DNA of 64,000 nt from Mimachlamys varia (taxonomy: Eukaryota > Mollusca > Bivalvia > Pectinida > Pectinidae). Both the position numbers and the translations under genes were made by a program. Shown one piece after another: positions 1 to 11,011 of this stretch (position 1 is the first letter of the stretch; each line of letters begins with the position of its first letter). The DNA lies in assembly GCA_947623455.1 (NCBI GenBank), contig OX392543.1, forward strand, positions 21,326,757-21,390,756, read 5' to 3'. Below the pieces are notes generated by a model, which saw only the letters and a program-made list of their open reading frames with translations, did no database searches and was not told the DNA's origin.

Positions 1-1990
1 ACATGAATATCACTGTTTATATAACTATTAAGGTGTATTAAATTTTTATTGGTCGGATAGAGTTTATAGATACAATTTGTATTAAGCTTATTTTTTTTCT
101 TCATGGTCATTTCATTAGTACAACAATTCATTGTCCAATAAATATTTTGATCTTAATACAGTTGTGAGATCGCAATATTACACGATGTGTGGTGCGCACA
201 CGCTGTGTGCACGATACAAATACCGGGTGATTCTATAATATTCACACATGGGGGCGCACGATAAACAGACGAAACGAACGATGTGCTATAGTTATGGTGG
301 TTGATATAAATGTCGGAATAGCTTGTGAAATGAAACAAATATAGTGAAATTTTACTTTTAAAACTATTCTGAATTTTGGTAAAGTATGTTTGCATGATGT
401 ACATGTATATAGCAAGGTTTGACAACACAATCTCGGGCACGCTGCACGCCTGTGCTACCGTAGTGTCTCTGAACAACATTGACCTTCACGAAACCAAACA
501 GTAATGCTATCACACTCGAATTCGCCAAATCACCATTCCTGTTTCAGCTTGGCATGCGTTTCTCCATTAATAATTGTTTTTAAAATCCATGCCGTCTTAA
601 ATTCTATTGGGAATTGTAAAAGCCCACGTTCAGCGACGTATATAATTAAATCAGGATAATCGGTAGTTATCGGCTGGCAGAAAAACCGCTTTGTTTTCTT
701 TAAACTCATCAGGAAAGTTCATTCCCGAAGGTGATATATTTATATTTCTACTTAAACCAGGCAAAAGCATCGATAAATTACGATAGTTTGAGTACAGCCT
801 ATTATAAGCCCCCTTCTCCAAGTCATCAATCCAAAATATAATGGTACGTTTGGAATTTAAAGTAGGACAAGCTTCTTAATATCTGTCACAGAAGCATTAA
901 GTACAGCGATTGTCTATTATAGATACATAAATAACATATTCCTCACGTGCTAATTTCACGTGCAGGTGTCGCCAAACAAAGGGAGATAAATCTAATTTAT
1001 GTTATAATACACGGATTGATTTAAGACGTTATGTAAAATCTGTGTTTATGTTAAAATACTCGAGAGAAGTAACATCAAAGTGGTTAAACCACTTGTCTTA
1101 CAGAGTAAATGGTTTTCCGTTTGCAAATATATCCTCCCCGTATTTTCGCTCTAGCTATTACAGGATAACATATTGTCAACACACTTCCGTTATAACAAAA
1201 TAGCTAGGATTTTCTGTAAATATTTGGTTCGATCCCAGCGCGAGCACAAGGTGCTGACATTGCTGTCAAACAGAACACCGTTAGTGGATACATTGTAACA
1301 ATAACATGTGTCAACATTTATTTCACGTTCTCATATTTTTCAAGAAAAAAAAAACCAGAAAAAATAGACGACGTACATATCACTCTTATGGTCAACAAAA
1401 TATATCATTAGGCCTATCATATACACATAATTTATCACTACTGTCTAACGACACACACAAATGTCAACGATTTGAAATCCAGTATGGGGCTTTGTCGGAT
1501 ACTAAATTTTCAAATTCTAAACCCGAGTCTTGAGATTACCGTTTAGCTCATGCATACAATTAAATAAATACTGAACAACGATATTCCCAAAAACTTTCTG
1601 AAAATTTGTTAAAACGTCTAACCCAAAAGACCGAGTTATCTTATCAAAATAGTAAATAGTTGTCTCAAAATATTGATGTTGCCGTTGCATGAAGTGATTT
1701 GACGCGATGGTGACGGTTTCAGAATAATGACGCGTGCTAATTTCCTTCCGCAAATCATCTGAGGTAGGTTTATGATTGATCTCAAAGCAATCCAGGAATG
1801 CATCTGTAAAATGTGAAAGAAAAATCCGTCTTTCACCTGTCTGGAGAATACAGCTCAGATATGCTATTATTCTGAAAACGTTACCAGCGCGTCGTCATTT
1901 TTAGCGGAACGTCTTAACGTTTGTCTCGCGTGATTTACATGAATACGCGGTACATGTATATGTGATAGGACGAGGAAGGGTGATAAAGAT
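1..1990. other. No gene seen
   Basis: A+T-rich unique-looking DNA. The longest open frame (153-479, minus, 108 codons) has no recognisable domain, and its composition follows the surrounding DNA. Two CACGTG hexamers lie 14 bp apart (943-948 and 957-962), which may be chance. Confidence 0.6.
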
Positions 1991-1992
1991 AG

Positions 1993-2070
1993 TGCCGTCG
2001 CTGCATGGGCTCGAACCCGCGATCCATGGCTCTCCAGCCCGATGCTCTACCGACTGAGATAAAGGGAAAG
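1993..2070 (-). repeat. tRNA-like remnant (SINE head)
   Basis: Read on the minus strand there is a D-arm/A-box-like ctcagtcggtagagc followed by a B-box gggttcgagccc. The anticodon arm does not pair properly and the acceptor ends do not match. It is therefore a tRNA-derived repeat head or tRNA pseudogene, not a working tRNA. Confidence 0.6.
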
Positions 2071-2074
2071 TCCT

Positions 2075-3835
2075 TACAGCTCATCCTTTTAAGGCAACCT
2101 AATCAATGCACATCTTTTACATATATATATAAATGTCTTAAAAGTAATTAACCGTATACTTTTATAAATATTCTGGTTTTATCGTCAATGTCAAAGTCCA
2201 AGTAAATGAGGGCAGGGCGAATCGTTGGAAGGGACTGACCAAACCACTTTTACCCATTTCACACTCTTGTTCGATATTATATGCAGTATTGTACAAAGGT
2301 TAGCAAGTAGAAAAGTGGATTAGCAAATGTTTATATATAAGTTTTTCTTTTATAATTATTAACGTAATATATTATTTTTTTATTTCGAAACATCTTTCAA
2401 TACAATGTACATGTGACGTGTCCAATAAGCCATTATGGCGGAATACATATATTATTGCACCAATTGTATAATAATGTATTGTGATTTTATGTAAATTATG
2501 TGGTTCACACGAAAACAAAATATTTGAACTTCGACCTTTCACGTTTGATGTACTGAGGAAGACAGAATTGGACAAAGAATCGCTTTGAACTTCCGGAATC
2601 TTACCCCCGGGCTCCATAATCTCTGTCTACACCACAGAGGAGGGATATGTTCTATCAATCTTTCTCTAACACACATTTTCGTTCGGCTTTTTATTGATTG
2701 ATAAATCAGTGTATAGACATCAACGAATCAACGTCACTTGGAAGCTATTTTGGATGGTCATCTAAGTCTGGACCCAAGGACGTATTCAAAATCCGGACTT
2801 GATGCTAAAGCAGTTTGTTTCAAAATAGTAACGTCTCGACAACCCCATTTATCCCAGTACCAGTATATGTGGGTATAGATTTATTAACCTACATTCAGTA
2901 TGAACGACTTTCAGGTTAGCATGCCGTTAAAATATCTGCCAGAATGAAGTGAAATTTACTTGGAGCGCACGCATTCTGTGCTCCATTTTGTCTTTGTAAG
3001 TAGAAATTCATAATTTGATGATAGTTAGTTTGGTTTTTTTATTTAAAAATTTTCTTTTTCTGTGAACGCTTGCTAAATTGTTTTTGGTATGATTTTTTAT
3101 TGGTGTTTACAAATAAAATAAAATTTGTTTATTCGCAAGTACAGTAACAGCCAGGCGAACAACATGCAAAACTTGATACATGTATGTTTATTTTCCTTCG
3201 TTTACTTTCCTTTACGCTCTGTTTAGTTTATGCTAAACGAATAAGAGCAAGTTAAATTGTCGTATCGTATGAAATTAATACAATTTAACAACTGCATATA
3301 TAGTGTAGGTTATCATTAAAGCAAGCGTATGTTGTTTTTATTACATGAAGAAGCGGACATTTCCGATGTAACACGTGACCATGGACTATGTTTTATTTTT
3401 ACTGATTCGATCCGCGCGTGCTATATCGCTGACATGGATATCTACATTCCTCTCGAGACTTACACGCGACATGCAATCAGATTTACGGCATGTTTACGAC
3501 AACTCACTGGGAATAAATATCAGAACGAGGCCCACAAGGGGAAAGTATAAGTAAGCAAACTTATCGGGTTATACATTAGGAAATATTATCTAGATATAAT
3601 GTACCTTCGAAAACATGAAATGATATATTTTGTTTTTGTTTCTTTTTCTCAAAAGACGGACTTTTCCCACAAGTTATACATGTATCATAATTATAACATG
3701 AAAACGTACAAAGACTTAAAAGATGCCGTCGTGAACCGTGACATGTCGCACGCGGTGTTTGAAATCCTATAATCTGATTGGTTGGAATTGTCCAGTGGTA
3801 AAAACAGAGCGCAATGCTATATTTTGTAAAAAAAA
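2075..3835. other. No gene seen
   Basis: A+T-rich DNA with a short (TA)n run near 2121-2133. Open frames at 2372-2617 (minus) and 3329-3550 (plus) show no conserved motif. No tandem or inverted repeat was found by eye. Confidence 0.5.
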
Positions 3836-3904
3836 AAAAAGCTTCTTTTAGCTGTCTGTCTTTTTAAGTCCAATTATATTGACAAATCAAGATTTTATAG
3901 GCCT

Positions 3905-4148
3905 TAAGTTTTTAACTGAACTATTGATCGCATTATATGGTGTGTTGTCCGTCGTCCTTCACAGCTAGGGGTCAAACATGTAAAACACTTAAAAATCTTC
4001 CAATAATCAAAAGTCCCAGTGGGGCAGGGAAGTAGGGAGAGTTTAGTTAAATTTTTAAAAAAAACTTCTTCTTCCAAAGGAATGCCAGGATAGCGCCCAT
4101 TAAAACTGTATTCAGCTGAGCGAGACAGGCCCTATGGGTCTCTTGTTT
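3905..4148 (+). repeat. Bivalve-type interspersed repeat, 3' end
   Basis: The stretch ends in gagcgagacaggccctatgg followed by gtctcttgtttt. This closely resembles the palindromic aggccc-atgggcctcttgtt terminus that I associate with a common oyster repeat. The opposite terminus (acaagaggcccatgggc) is seen at 19173-19189. The left boundary is uncertain. Confidence 0.35.
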
Positions 4149-4149
4149 T

Positions 4150-5360
4150 CTCTCCTAGTATAGAGTGTCTAGGAAGAGTGTTGTGCCGTTGGTTTCGTAC
4201 TCGCAGGTGAACTTGATATGTTGTTGATGTAGGTAGTCTAGTTCTTCAGTGACCCTATTGATTATATATGAAGTATATTGTCAACAAATATCGTTACCAT
4301 TAGCTAGGGATTCTATGGCTGCAGTGGCTATTTCTATAGCTTCAGATGTTCCGTGAACAGATTGAACACAAAGGGAAACACCGAATTATGCAAAGCAGTG
4401 AACATGTCGTTTTTGGTGGGTTTTTTTTCCTTTTAATTTGCGCTTTTAAATCATTCCAAAACGAATGGAAAAGTTACAGAGCCAATATATATTTACGTTT
4501 CCATATATTTTATTTCATTTTGTTATTTTCATTTTCACAGATACCTCATTGTATAATTCCATTTTAGAAAAATCTTAATATAATTTACATGCGACCCCTC
4601 ACAGGAGGAGTGATATTGAAAAAGAAAATTGCAGTATTTCATGGTATTCTGATTAGTAATTAGTATCTGAGAAGTTGCTTCGATAATTATTTATCTCAAG
4701 TCATAAGCGGTTGATTCTTGGTCTTGTTCTGTTATTTGAGGTTTTGATCTTGGTTTCTTTTCTTTTATAAGCGTAATCATATACATAGGTATGAATATAT
4801 TTAAAATAATATCCAGTGAAGATTTTTACAAATAGCCTTTTTTGTTTCCTGCAAAATATTAAACGCGCAAGTTCAGCGTTAAGCTAACAATGCGCCGACC
4901 AGGCTCTAAGTAATTATTGTACTGTATGTAACGACCCGGATCCTAGAATTACCTATAACGCCCCCTACTTCCGTTTTTACGACCGGCCTTGAGGGACGGG
5001 ATAGGACCGAGCAATCGAGATTTTATCGGTGCTATATGGAAACAAAGGCTTCTGTCGCTGTGGAATACACACATATGACGAGCTCATTAATGTTTTTTAT
5101 AGTGTGTTCCGATAATGTTGATACACAGGGCGCAACTGGTTTTGATAAACACTGGATTATTTTGTCGTAAAAACGCACAAAAGCCAAATGAGGTTAAGTG
5201 AAAACTTGAATTAATCTGGAAATGAGTTGTTTATGATAGAAATAAAAGTATTGTCTCATATCAACGAAGATGAGTAGGTAGTCATAGCGATTTGGTTTCC
5301 CCTATACAGAGTACATATATATATAATGTCAGGAAGTATTTAAACCTGCGTGACATTGTT
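4150..5360. other. No gene seen
   Basis: Mostly A+T-rich. A slightly G+C-richer patch lies at 4930-5010. The 73-codon frame at 4346-4567 is hydrophobic only because it is T-rich. No repeat family was recognised. Confidence 0.5.
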
Positions 5361-5361
5361 T

Positions 5362-5600
5362 GAAAGATGACGTAACACACATATATGCTGCACCTCTTAA
5401 ATTTAGTAATAGATACAGTATGCCGAAAAAAAAATAATTAAACTGCATTATACAGCTGTTTCGTCCTCCTAGGACTCTTCAGTGATGTTAGGGGCAAAAA
5501 GGTAGGAATCCAAAATTTCTAAACTAATGTAGAAGCAGAAGGTCATATTTTGGTGTCTGTAGCGGCGTTAAACACGTAACTAACTAACTGAGTGTTTGAA
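5362..5600 (-). repeat. Hammerhead-ribozyme repeat, copy 1 (most complete)
   Basis: This dispersed repeat is shared with 48811-48935 (same strand) and 24440-24610 (opposite strand). On the minus strand it begins near a gttagttagtta run and a gtttaacgccgctaca motif. It then carries a hammerhead ribozyme (5446-5487) and continues through ctattactaaattta and ggtgcagca to gttacgtcatctttc. The order of conserved blocks is the same in all three copies. The size and embedded ribozyme recall small non-autonomous retrozymes or ribozyme-bearing satellites of animals. No coding capacity is visible. The true ends and class are inferred. Confidence 0.7.
5446..5487 (-). ncRNA. Hammerhead ribozyme with complete core
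   Basis: The minus-strand RNA reads, in order: stem I side CATCA; invariant core CTGAAGA (fits CUGANGA); stem II GTCCT-agg-AGGAC, a perfect 5-bp helix; the invariant GAAAC; palindromic stem III ACAGC/GCTGT; a GUA cleavage triplet; and the stem I return TAATG. CATCA with TAATG pairs at four of five positions. The related copy at 48893-48934 has TGATG, which pairs perfectly, so the mismatch is probably a recent C-to-T change. Stem III is self-complementary with no loop, so cleavage may require a dimer, as known for short-stem-III hammerheads. The CUGANGA/GUCC-GGAC/GAAAC layout matches known animal hammerheads such as that of schistosome satellite DNA. Activity is inferred. Confidence 0.8.
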
Positions 5601-5604
5601 AGTG

Positions 5605-5930
5605 AAATTTTGAAACGACGTAAAATATGCAAGAATGCGAACAAAAAAAATCACAGTTGTTTTTTGTCATTAATAAATAACCTTTTCACACTTATCTTAT
5701 CTTGAAGATGTTTTTTGGAGTATTAAGTCGAGCAACGAAACCAGCTTCAGTCTCCGAACAAAATTATACAATCCGACATAAATATGTATGCCACTGTATA
5801 ACAATTATATGAAGCTATATGAAATAAGTGCAATTTTTAAAGGTTAACATCGTATACAAACGCTTGATTCTGTTTGCTTGCGTTTAAGGTCCATTTTAAC
5901 ATACAACTGCACACGGAGATTGAAAGACGT
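5605..5930. other. No gene seen
   Basis: A+T-rich spacer between the ribozyme repeat and a SINE. Nothing recognised. Confidence 0.5.
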
Positions 5931-5934
5931 GGCA

Positions 5935-6076
5935 AGATTTACTGGTGGAGGAAAGCCGGTGCTCCAGGAGAAATAACATTGACCAAAATCTAGAACCTGG
6001 CAACTGCCAAATGTGTGTTTCGAACTAGCAACCCAGAGGTGGAGTGCTGGTGCCTCCTGGCCATTGCAGCCCCTAT
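5935..6076 (-). repeat. SINE family A, truncated copy
   Basis: The reverse complement matches the body of the full-length SINE at 7762-7985: the tRNA-like head, the cctccacctctgggttgc block, a B-box-like region, and the agtaccccggctttcctcc-type conserved block near 5943-5965. The A-rich tail is missing and the sequence is diverged. Confidence 0.7.
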
Positions 6077-6168
6077 AGGAAAATATTTTACTATACGATA
6101 TAAAATTGTTTTGAAATACACATAGGAAAATCCTTTATTATACGATTTAAAATTGTTATGAAATATAT
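6077..6168. repeat. 48-bp direct duplication
   Basis: Two adjacent units of about 48 bp share aggaaaat, ctat/tatacgat, aaaattgtt and gaaata in register, with a few differences. It abuts the SINE fragment. Confidence 0.7.
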
Positions 6169-6169
6169 G

Positions 6170-6735
6170 TATGTGATGCTTTATGAATCCATGTAATTAT
6201 GATATTGCATGAAAATAGAAAAGCACGTATGAAGAAGTATGGCTTTCGGCTTAAAATATAAATAATGATAGTTCTGCAAATGAAAGACAAATTGTGAAAC
6301 TTACACATCGGAGGAATATGTAGAACATTGTCGATGCACTGTCAGTATAACGTGTGAAGGCCATGCTCGACTTTCATCTTAAACGTTGGCTGTTCTTTTC
6401 AAGAACGAATTCTAAAAACCATACAGACATATAAAGTGAAATATGATGTTAAAGTGGACATTCGAGTTTTTAAATTGATTTTCTGTTCATTTGAATCTTT
6501 CTTCATTCGGTACGCAAACCCGAACCCATCCATAGACATATCTTTTGATATACACGTCAAGACACACAATAACTACATATATCTTAGATGTATACGCACT
6601 GAAGTCAATCAAACTATTAGCATATGTAAAAGAGTAACATTGGCAATTCAATCAAAACACAAAATGCATTTACTAAACTTATTTAATTAATTAATATATT
6701 AATGTTTTAATAGTGCAAAAACCTCAACTTTAAAA
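6170..6735. other. No gene seen
   Basis: A+T-rich. The 84-codon frame at 6436-6690 has no motif that I recognise. Confidence 0.5.
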
Positions 6736-6739
6736 AAAA

Positions 6740-7069
6740 TAAGGATCACTTTTAAGCCGACTTTGATGCTTACTTGGATATGACCAAGATTTATTTGGCG
6801 GCTGTCGTCGTTGAAGCAGAAGACGCTTTCTCTTCCGGGATACCTGGTCTTATTATCTTGTACTTTAACGAGGGTCTCCATGTAAATCTTTCCTTAGTTC
6901 ATATTTTGTCTATAGTTTGATCGATTCAGAGGTTTTGTTGACGCTTTGGTATTTTCTTTTCTTTTGGTATTCTCTTATTTTTTGGTATTCTCTTTTTTTT
7001 TTGGTATTCTCTTCTGTTTTGGTATTCTCTTATTTTTTGGTATTCTCTTGTTTTTTGGTATTCTCTTAA
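6740..7069 (+). repeat. RT retroelement 3' end with reiterated terminus
   Basis: This is the 3' region of the RT family. It contains gatgcttacttggatatgac, a diverged ggcgg-tgtcgtcg block, gaagcagaagacgc, tcttccgg-atacctggtctta, and ggttttgttgacgctttggt. All appear in the same order in the longer copies at 15925-16607 and 47165-48060. Unlike other copies, the terminal ttggtattctct motif is repeated about seven times. The RT portion is absent (5' truncation). Confidence 0.8.
6945..7069 (+). repeat. Tandem (TTTTGGTATTCTCTT)n tail
   Basis: About seven units of 16-21 bp share ttttggtattctctt with short variable T-rich spacers. The unit equals the 3' terminal motif of the retroelement, seen once in other copies (for example 58300-58312). 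The array was therefore probably generated at or after insertion by terminal reiteration. Confidence 0.85.
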
Positions 7070-7440
7070 ATTTTTATCGAACTATTATGCTTTAATTATA
7101 CCGAACATCTGGCTTTCCTGAACACCTCCAGACATTTTATATCTTTGTACTTTACGCATACTTATACATGCTGCTTAAAAGTGCAACGGTAATAAAAGTT
7201 TAACGTGGTTTCAAAATGACATTTTATAGTAAGTTTGCCATTGGCATCTTAGGGCCAATATTGCGTTTCAGTTAAAATTGTCAAAATAAAGTTAGCTCGA
7301 TTAAAATGACACCTTCACATCTTCACATGACACATAAGGGATTATATTATCTGGTTTCACCTGTTTTATTAATAATTAACGTTCTATTACATATAACACT
7401 AGTCATTATGTTTATTTGAGTTTGTACATGTACCTCCATG
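7070..7440. other. No gene seen
   Basis: A+T-rich spacer. Only cttcacat is duplicated, at 7313-7328. Confidence 0.5.
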
Positions 7441-7445
7441 TTTTA

Positions 7446-7500
7446 GTGGTGTGGGAATACTGGAGTACCTGAAGAAAAACATAGACCCAAGGTACGGTAC
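7446..7500 (-). repeat. SINE conserved-block fragment
   Basis: Reading gtgtgggaatactggagtac and onward, this resembles the reverse complement of the gtactccgg-tttcctccac block shared by SINE families A and B, followed by a trace of the accg-block. It is a short fragment next to the palindrome at 7510. Confidence 0.45.
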
Positions 7501-7509
7501 CACGCAACA

Positions 7510-7702
7510 GGCCATGGTTTCATCAACGTTCCTTAACTTAAGGAAACTCCTTCACTTAAAAATCTCCAAAGGAAAACATTACAGAATTTAAGGGGGAAAT
7601 CCTTAATTAAGGAACTTTCCTTAAATTCTGTGATGCTTTCCTATGGAGACTTTTAAGTTAAGGAGTTGCTTTAAGTTAAGGAACGTTGATGAAACCGGGG
7701 CC
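7510..7702. mobile_element. Palindromic MITE (193 bp)
   Basis: Nearly the whole element is one inverted repeat. The left end ggccatggtttcatcaacg matches the reverse complement of the right end cgttgatgaaaccggggcc, and pairing continues through ccttaactta, ctccttcacttaaaa, tctccaaaggaaa and acagaatttaagg to a centre around ccttaattaagg. It would form a foldback hairpin of about 95 bp per arm. No coding sequence; transposase class unknown. Confidence 0.8.
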
Positions 7703-7761
7703 AGTTTCACATATACTTTGAATCAAACTGTTCAATGCTAACCCTATTATATAATGAAGTA

Positions 7762-7985
7762 GGGTCGCGGTGGCCTAGTGATTTAAGGTGTTCCGACAAT
7801 TTATCACTAGCCCTCCACCTCTGGGTTGCGAGTTCGAATCCCACGTAAGGCAGTTGCCAGGCACTGACCGTTTGTCGGTGGTTTTCCTCCGAGTACTCCG
7901 GCTTTCTTCCACCTCAAAAACCTGCAACGTCCTTAACAAAGACTGGCTGTTTATAGGACGTAAAACAAAATAAACCAAACCAAAT
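7762..7985 (+). mobile_element. SINE family A, full-length copy
   Basis: A tRNA-derived SINE. The A-box-like region is in ggtggcctagtgatttaagg and the B-box in gagttcgaatcccac. A body follows with ggttttcctccgagtactcc and ggctttcttccacctc, then caacgtccttaacaaagac. The A-rich tail ends aaaataaaccaaaccaaa. Other copies are truncated: 5935-6076, 26694-26844 and 26995-27125 (all minus). It would be transcribed by Pol III and mobilised by a LINE in trans (known SINE biology). It resembles tRNA-headed SINEs of bivalves. It contains no ORF. Confidence 0.85.
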
Positions 7986-7989
7986 ATAT

Positions 7990-8875
7990 TGAAAAGACTC
8001 TATATAACATTTAACGCTATGAGGGCACAAAACAAATGAACAATCGACCACCCTTTGTCTGTGATAAGTCCTAGGTGTTTGTCGTTTACTTAACACCAAT
8101 GTTTTTTATCGTTGTCATCATCACAGTCATCTACGTAATGACTTTCAGAGGACAGAGATGACACGCTATATATTCCTGTGTGCACTATCTGAAGCACGGC
8201 CTTAAAGTGGTGCATCCTGTGAACGGATTAATTTCCTACAAAATGGCGACGGGATTCACCACAGTGTCGGGTTGTGTTAATGAGTGTCTGTATCAGCTGA
8301 TGCTAAACCACACACGCTCAGTAATAATGTCCCGCGTGATAATGCCATCGGTTATAAAAAAAAAACCTACTGTATGCTGTAAAAAGAGCCGGTAAATTAA
8401 GGACGCACGCTATTTTATTCTAACATGCACATCATACACAAAAGCGTTCCAATTAAAGAAACGTAACATGTTTTGTACATTTGTACGTGTGTTGTAATTA
8501 GATCTTGGTAATTAGAAAGATGCTGCACTTTGATCGTGCGGAGATATTTTACGCCCCCGTATATAGTAGTATTACTTACAATGTATATATCATTTATAAA
8601 GGTAGACAACCGCATTACCAATCACAATATAACATACAAAATAAATCTATTATAATAAAAATAAACACATGTATTGCATGTCGTTTATCAACAATATGTA
8701 TTGCATGTCATTTATCAATATTTAACTGGACAATATTTCGTTCGATATTGAAAATACCATGAAGATGCAAGTATGTTTTTCAGTTATTCTTTAACAAAAA
8801 GCATAACGTAAAAGATTTTATGCTTTCAGATTACATTTATAGTTTTGAATTATAACAAGAATTACGCGTAATTAT
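7990..8875. other. No gene seen; small direct repeat
   Basis: Opposed frames at 8415-8621 and 8505-8762 have no recognised motif. At about 8668-8724 a unit of about 28 bp (atgtattgcatgtc, then tttatcaa) is duplicated. Confidence 0.5.
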
Positions 8876-8876
8876 A

Positions 8877-9597
8877 TGTGTCGCCTTTCCCGCTTTGTCG
8901 GAGGTGACACAATATAGCAAATTTGAGTGAAATCGGACAATATCTGAATTTTGACCAATCAGAGGACAATAAATAGCCGCCATTTTGCTGCATCATGAAA
9001 CAAAAATTGCGATAGTGTTCGTAAAGTCATAATTCACCTATATACCAAATTTGATTGAAATCGGACAATATTGAAATTTTGACCAGTCAGTGGCAAAGAA
9101 ATGGCGGCCAATTTGCTGAATCATGAAACGGAAGTTCCGATAGTGTTCGTAGAGTCATAATACACCTACATACAATTTTGAGTGAAATATGACAATATCT
9201 AAATTTCGACCAATCAGTGGCAAGGAAATGGTGGCCATTTTGATGAATCATAAAACGGAAGGTGCGATAGTGTTCGTTGAGTCATAATACACCTACATAC
9301 ATGTACCAAGTTTGGTTGCTGTAGCTTTTATACTTAGTCAGAAACAGCCTAATATGCAAGAGCTTAACGTAAAACTTTACCGTTGTAATTCCAGAAATTT
9401 GAAATATTTACCCCAAAAAAGCAGAAATCCATGATTTTTTTTAGCCCAGTAGGCTCTACTACCCATGCTTCATCTATGATTGAGGTTTGGTTGATGTAAC
9501 TTTGTCAGAAACAGAGCTAAACGCAAAACCTTAACATTGTAACGCCGCCGTCGCCGTCGGAAAAGTAACCCCTATGACATCCGTCGGAGGCGACACA
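8877..9597. mobile_element. Oyster-type repeat with gtgtcgcc termini
   Basis: The left end tgtgtcgcctttcccgcttt and right end ccgtcggaggcgacacaaaa are inverted versions of each other at their outer bases. The left end is itself a hairpin (gtgtcgcc ... ggtgacac). Between them are three 128-bp units and then an aacgccgccgtcgccgtcgg block. I recognise the gtcgcc...ggcgacac ends and the gccgccg block as typical of bivalve interspersed repeats. No ORF. The class (foldback or MITE) is inferred. Confidence 0.55.
8918..9320 (+). repeat. 128-bp tandem repeat, about 3 copies
   Basis: Units start at 8918, 9046 and 9173, with a fragment at 9307. Shared blocks include gaaatcggacaatat, ttttgaccaatcag, gccattttgctg, catgaaacggaa, cgatagtgttcgt and gagtcataatacacctac. 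Confidence 0.85.
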
Positions 9598-9676
9598 AAA
9601 ATGTATAAAAAATAAAAGTGTTTCCTGCACTGTTAAACGTCTATAATTGGCGGAGCTGTTTGTCAGCTGCTGCAGC

Positions 9677-10472
9677 ATTATCCTCGATTCAGGGGATACT
9701 CTCACCTACGCTCTCTACACTCCTGAAACCATCCTCTATATACAGGGATACTCTCACATACGCTCTCTACACTCCTGGAATCATCCTCTATATTCAGGGG
9801 ATACTCTCACCTACGCTCTCTACATCCCTGGAATTATCCTCGATATCCAGGGGATACTCTCACCTACGCTCTCTACACTCCTGGAATTATCCTCGATATA
9901 CAGGGGATACTCTCACATACGCTCTCTACACTCCTGGAATCATCCTCTATATTCAGGGGATACTCTCACATACGCTCTCTACACTCCTGGAATTATCCTC
10001 TATATTCAGGGGATACTCTCACCTACGCTCTCTACATCCCTGGAATTATCCTCGATATCCAGGGGATACTCTCACCTACGCTCTCTACATCCCTGGAATT
10101 ATCCTCTATATTCAGGGGATACTCTCACATACACTCTCTACACTCCTGGAATCATCCTCTATATTCAGGGGATACTCTCACATACGCTCTATACATCCCT
10201 GGAATTATCCTCTATATTCAGGGGATACTCTCACATACGCTCTCTACACTCCTGGAATCATCCTCTATATTCAGGGGATACTCTCACCTACGCTCTCTAC
10301 ATCCCTGGAATTATCCTCGATATCCAGGGGATACTCTCACCTACGCTCTCTACATCCCTGGAATTATCCTCGATATCCAGGGGATACTCTCACCTACGCT
10401 CTCTACACTCCTGGAATCATCCTCGATATACAGGTGTTATGTTCGCCTACGCTCTCTACACTCCTGTAATAT
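9677..10472 (+). repeat. 53-bp minisatellite, about 15 copies
   Basis: The unit comprises ggggatactctcacctacgc, tctctacactcctggaatta and tcctctatattca. It is repeated about fifteen times with high identity. Because 53 is not a multiple of three, the frame rotates with each unit, and two overlapping plus-strand frames (about 283 and 285 codons) stay open without stops. These frames are products of the array. Each unit also holds an imperfect palindrome (cctggaat ... attcagg). Confidence 0.95.
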
Positions 10473-10474
10473 GG

Positions 10475-11010
10475 CATGACAAAATTGAAGGCATGCTCAG
10501 GTAAAGAGAAAAAAAACCCATTAGGTTGTAGGCTTATGCCTGTCTTTTTGGAGATTACAAAGGAGACGCAACCGGCTTCAAAGCCTTTAATATTTTACTG
10601 ATGTAACAGTTTGCTTCATATTTATACGGCGCTAACACTGTACCAACGGTAATATGAACCTTATGGCTAGACAGCTAAACACATGGAAAACCTTGGATAA
10701 GCCAATCATGGAAAACCTTGATAAGCCCACACACTTCATCAATGTAAGACTAAAGAAATCTTTGGATGCGAAGTCGATGAATTTCGTAACAATAAAATAT
10801 AAAGTATTTGATTCTTTTTTTCATGCAAGCATGCAAAACAAATATGTTGACAGTAATTCGCAAACAGAGTTAATGTAATAACCTAAACATATGTCAGTCT
10901 AAATAATATAACTTTGCGAAACTTGCTAATGATTGGTCATCTTTGCTGAAAGTTTTACCCTCGTTGTTCAACAATCTTGATGACTGTGATTATACTTCCT
11001 TTACACCTTT
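10475..11010. other. No gene seen
   Basis: A+T-rich. A small duplication, catggaaaacctt-gataagcc, lies at about 10682-10728. The 74-codon frame covering it has no motif. Confidence 0.5.
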
Positions 11011-11011
11011 T

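Noticed and set aside
9618..10504. Two overlapping plus-strand frames of 283 and 285 codons as repetitive protein genes
   Set aside because: Both lie almost wholly in the 53-bp minisatellite; they are the same repeat read in rotating frames, with no signal peptide, domain or flanking exons.
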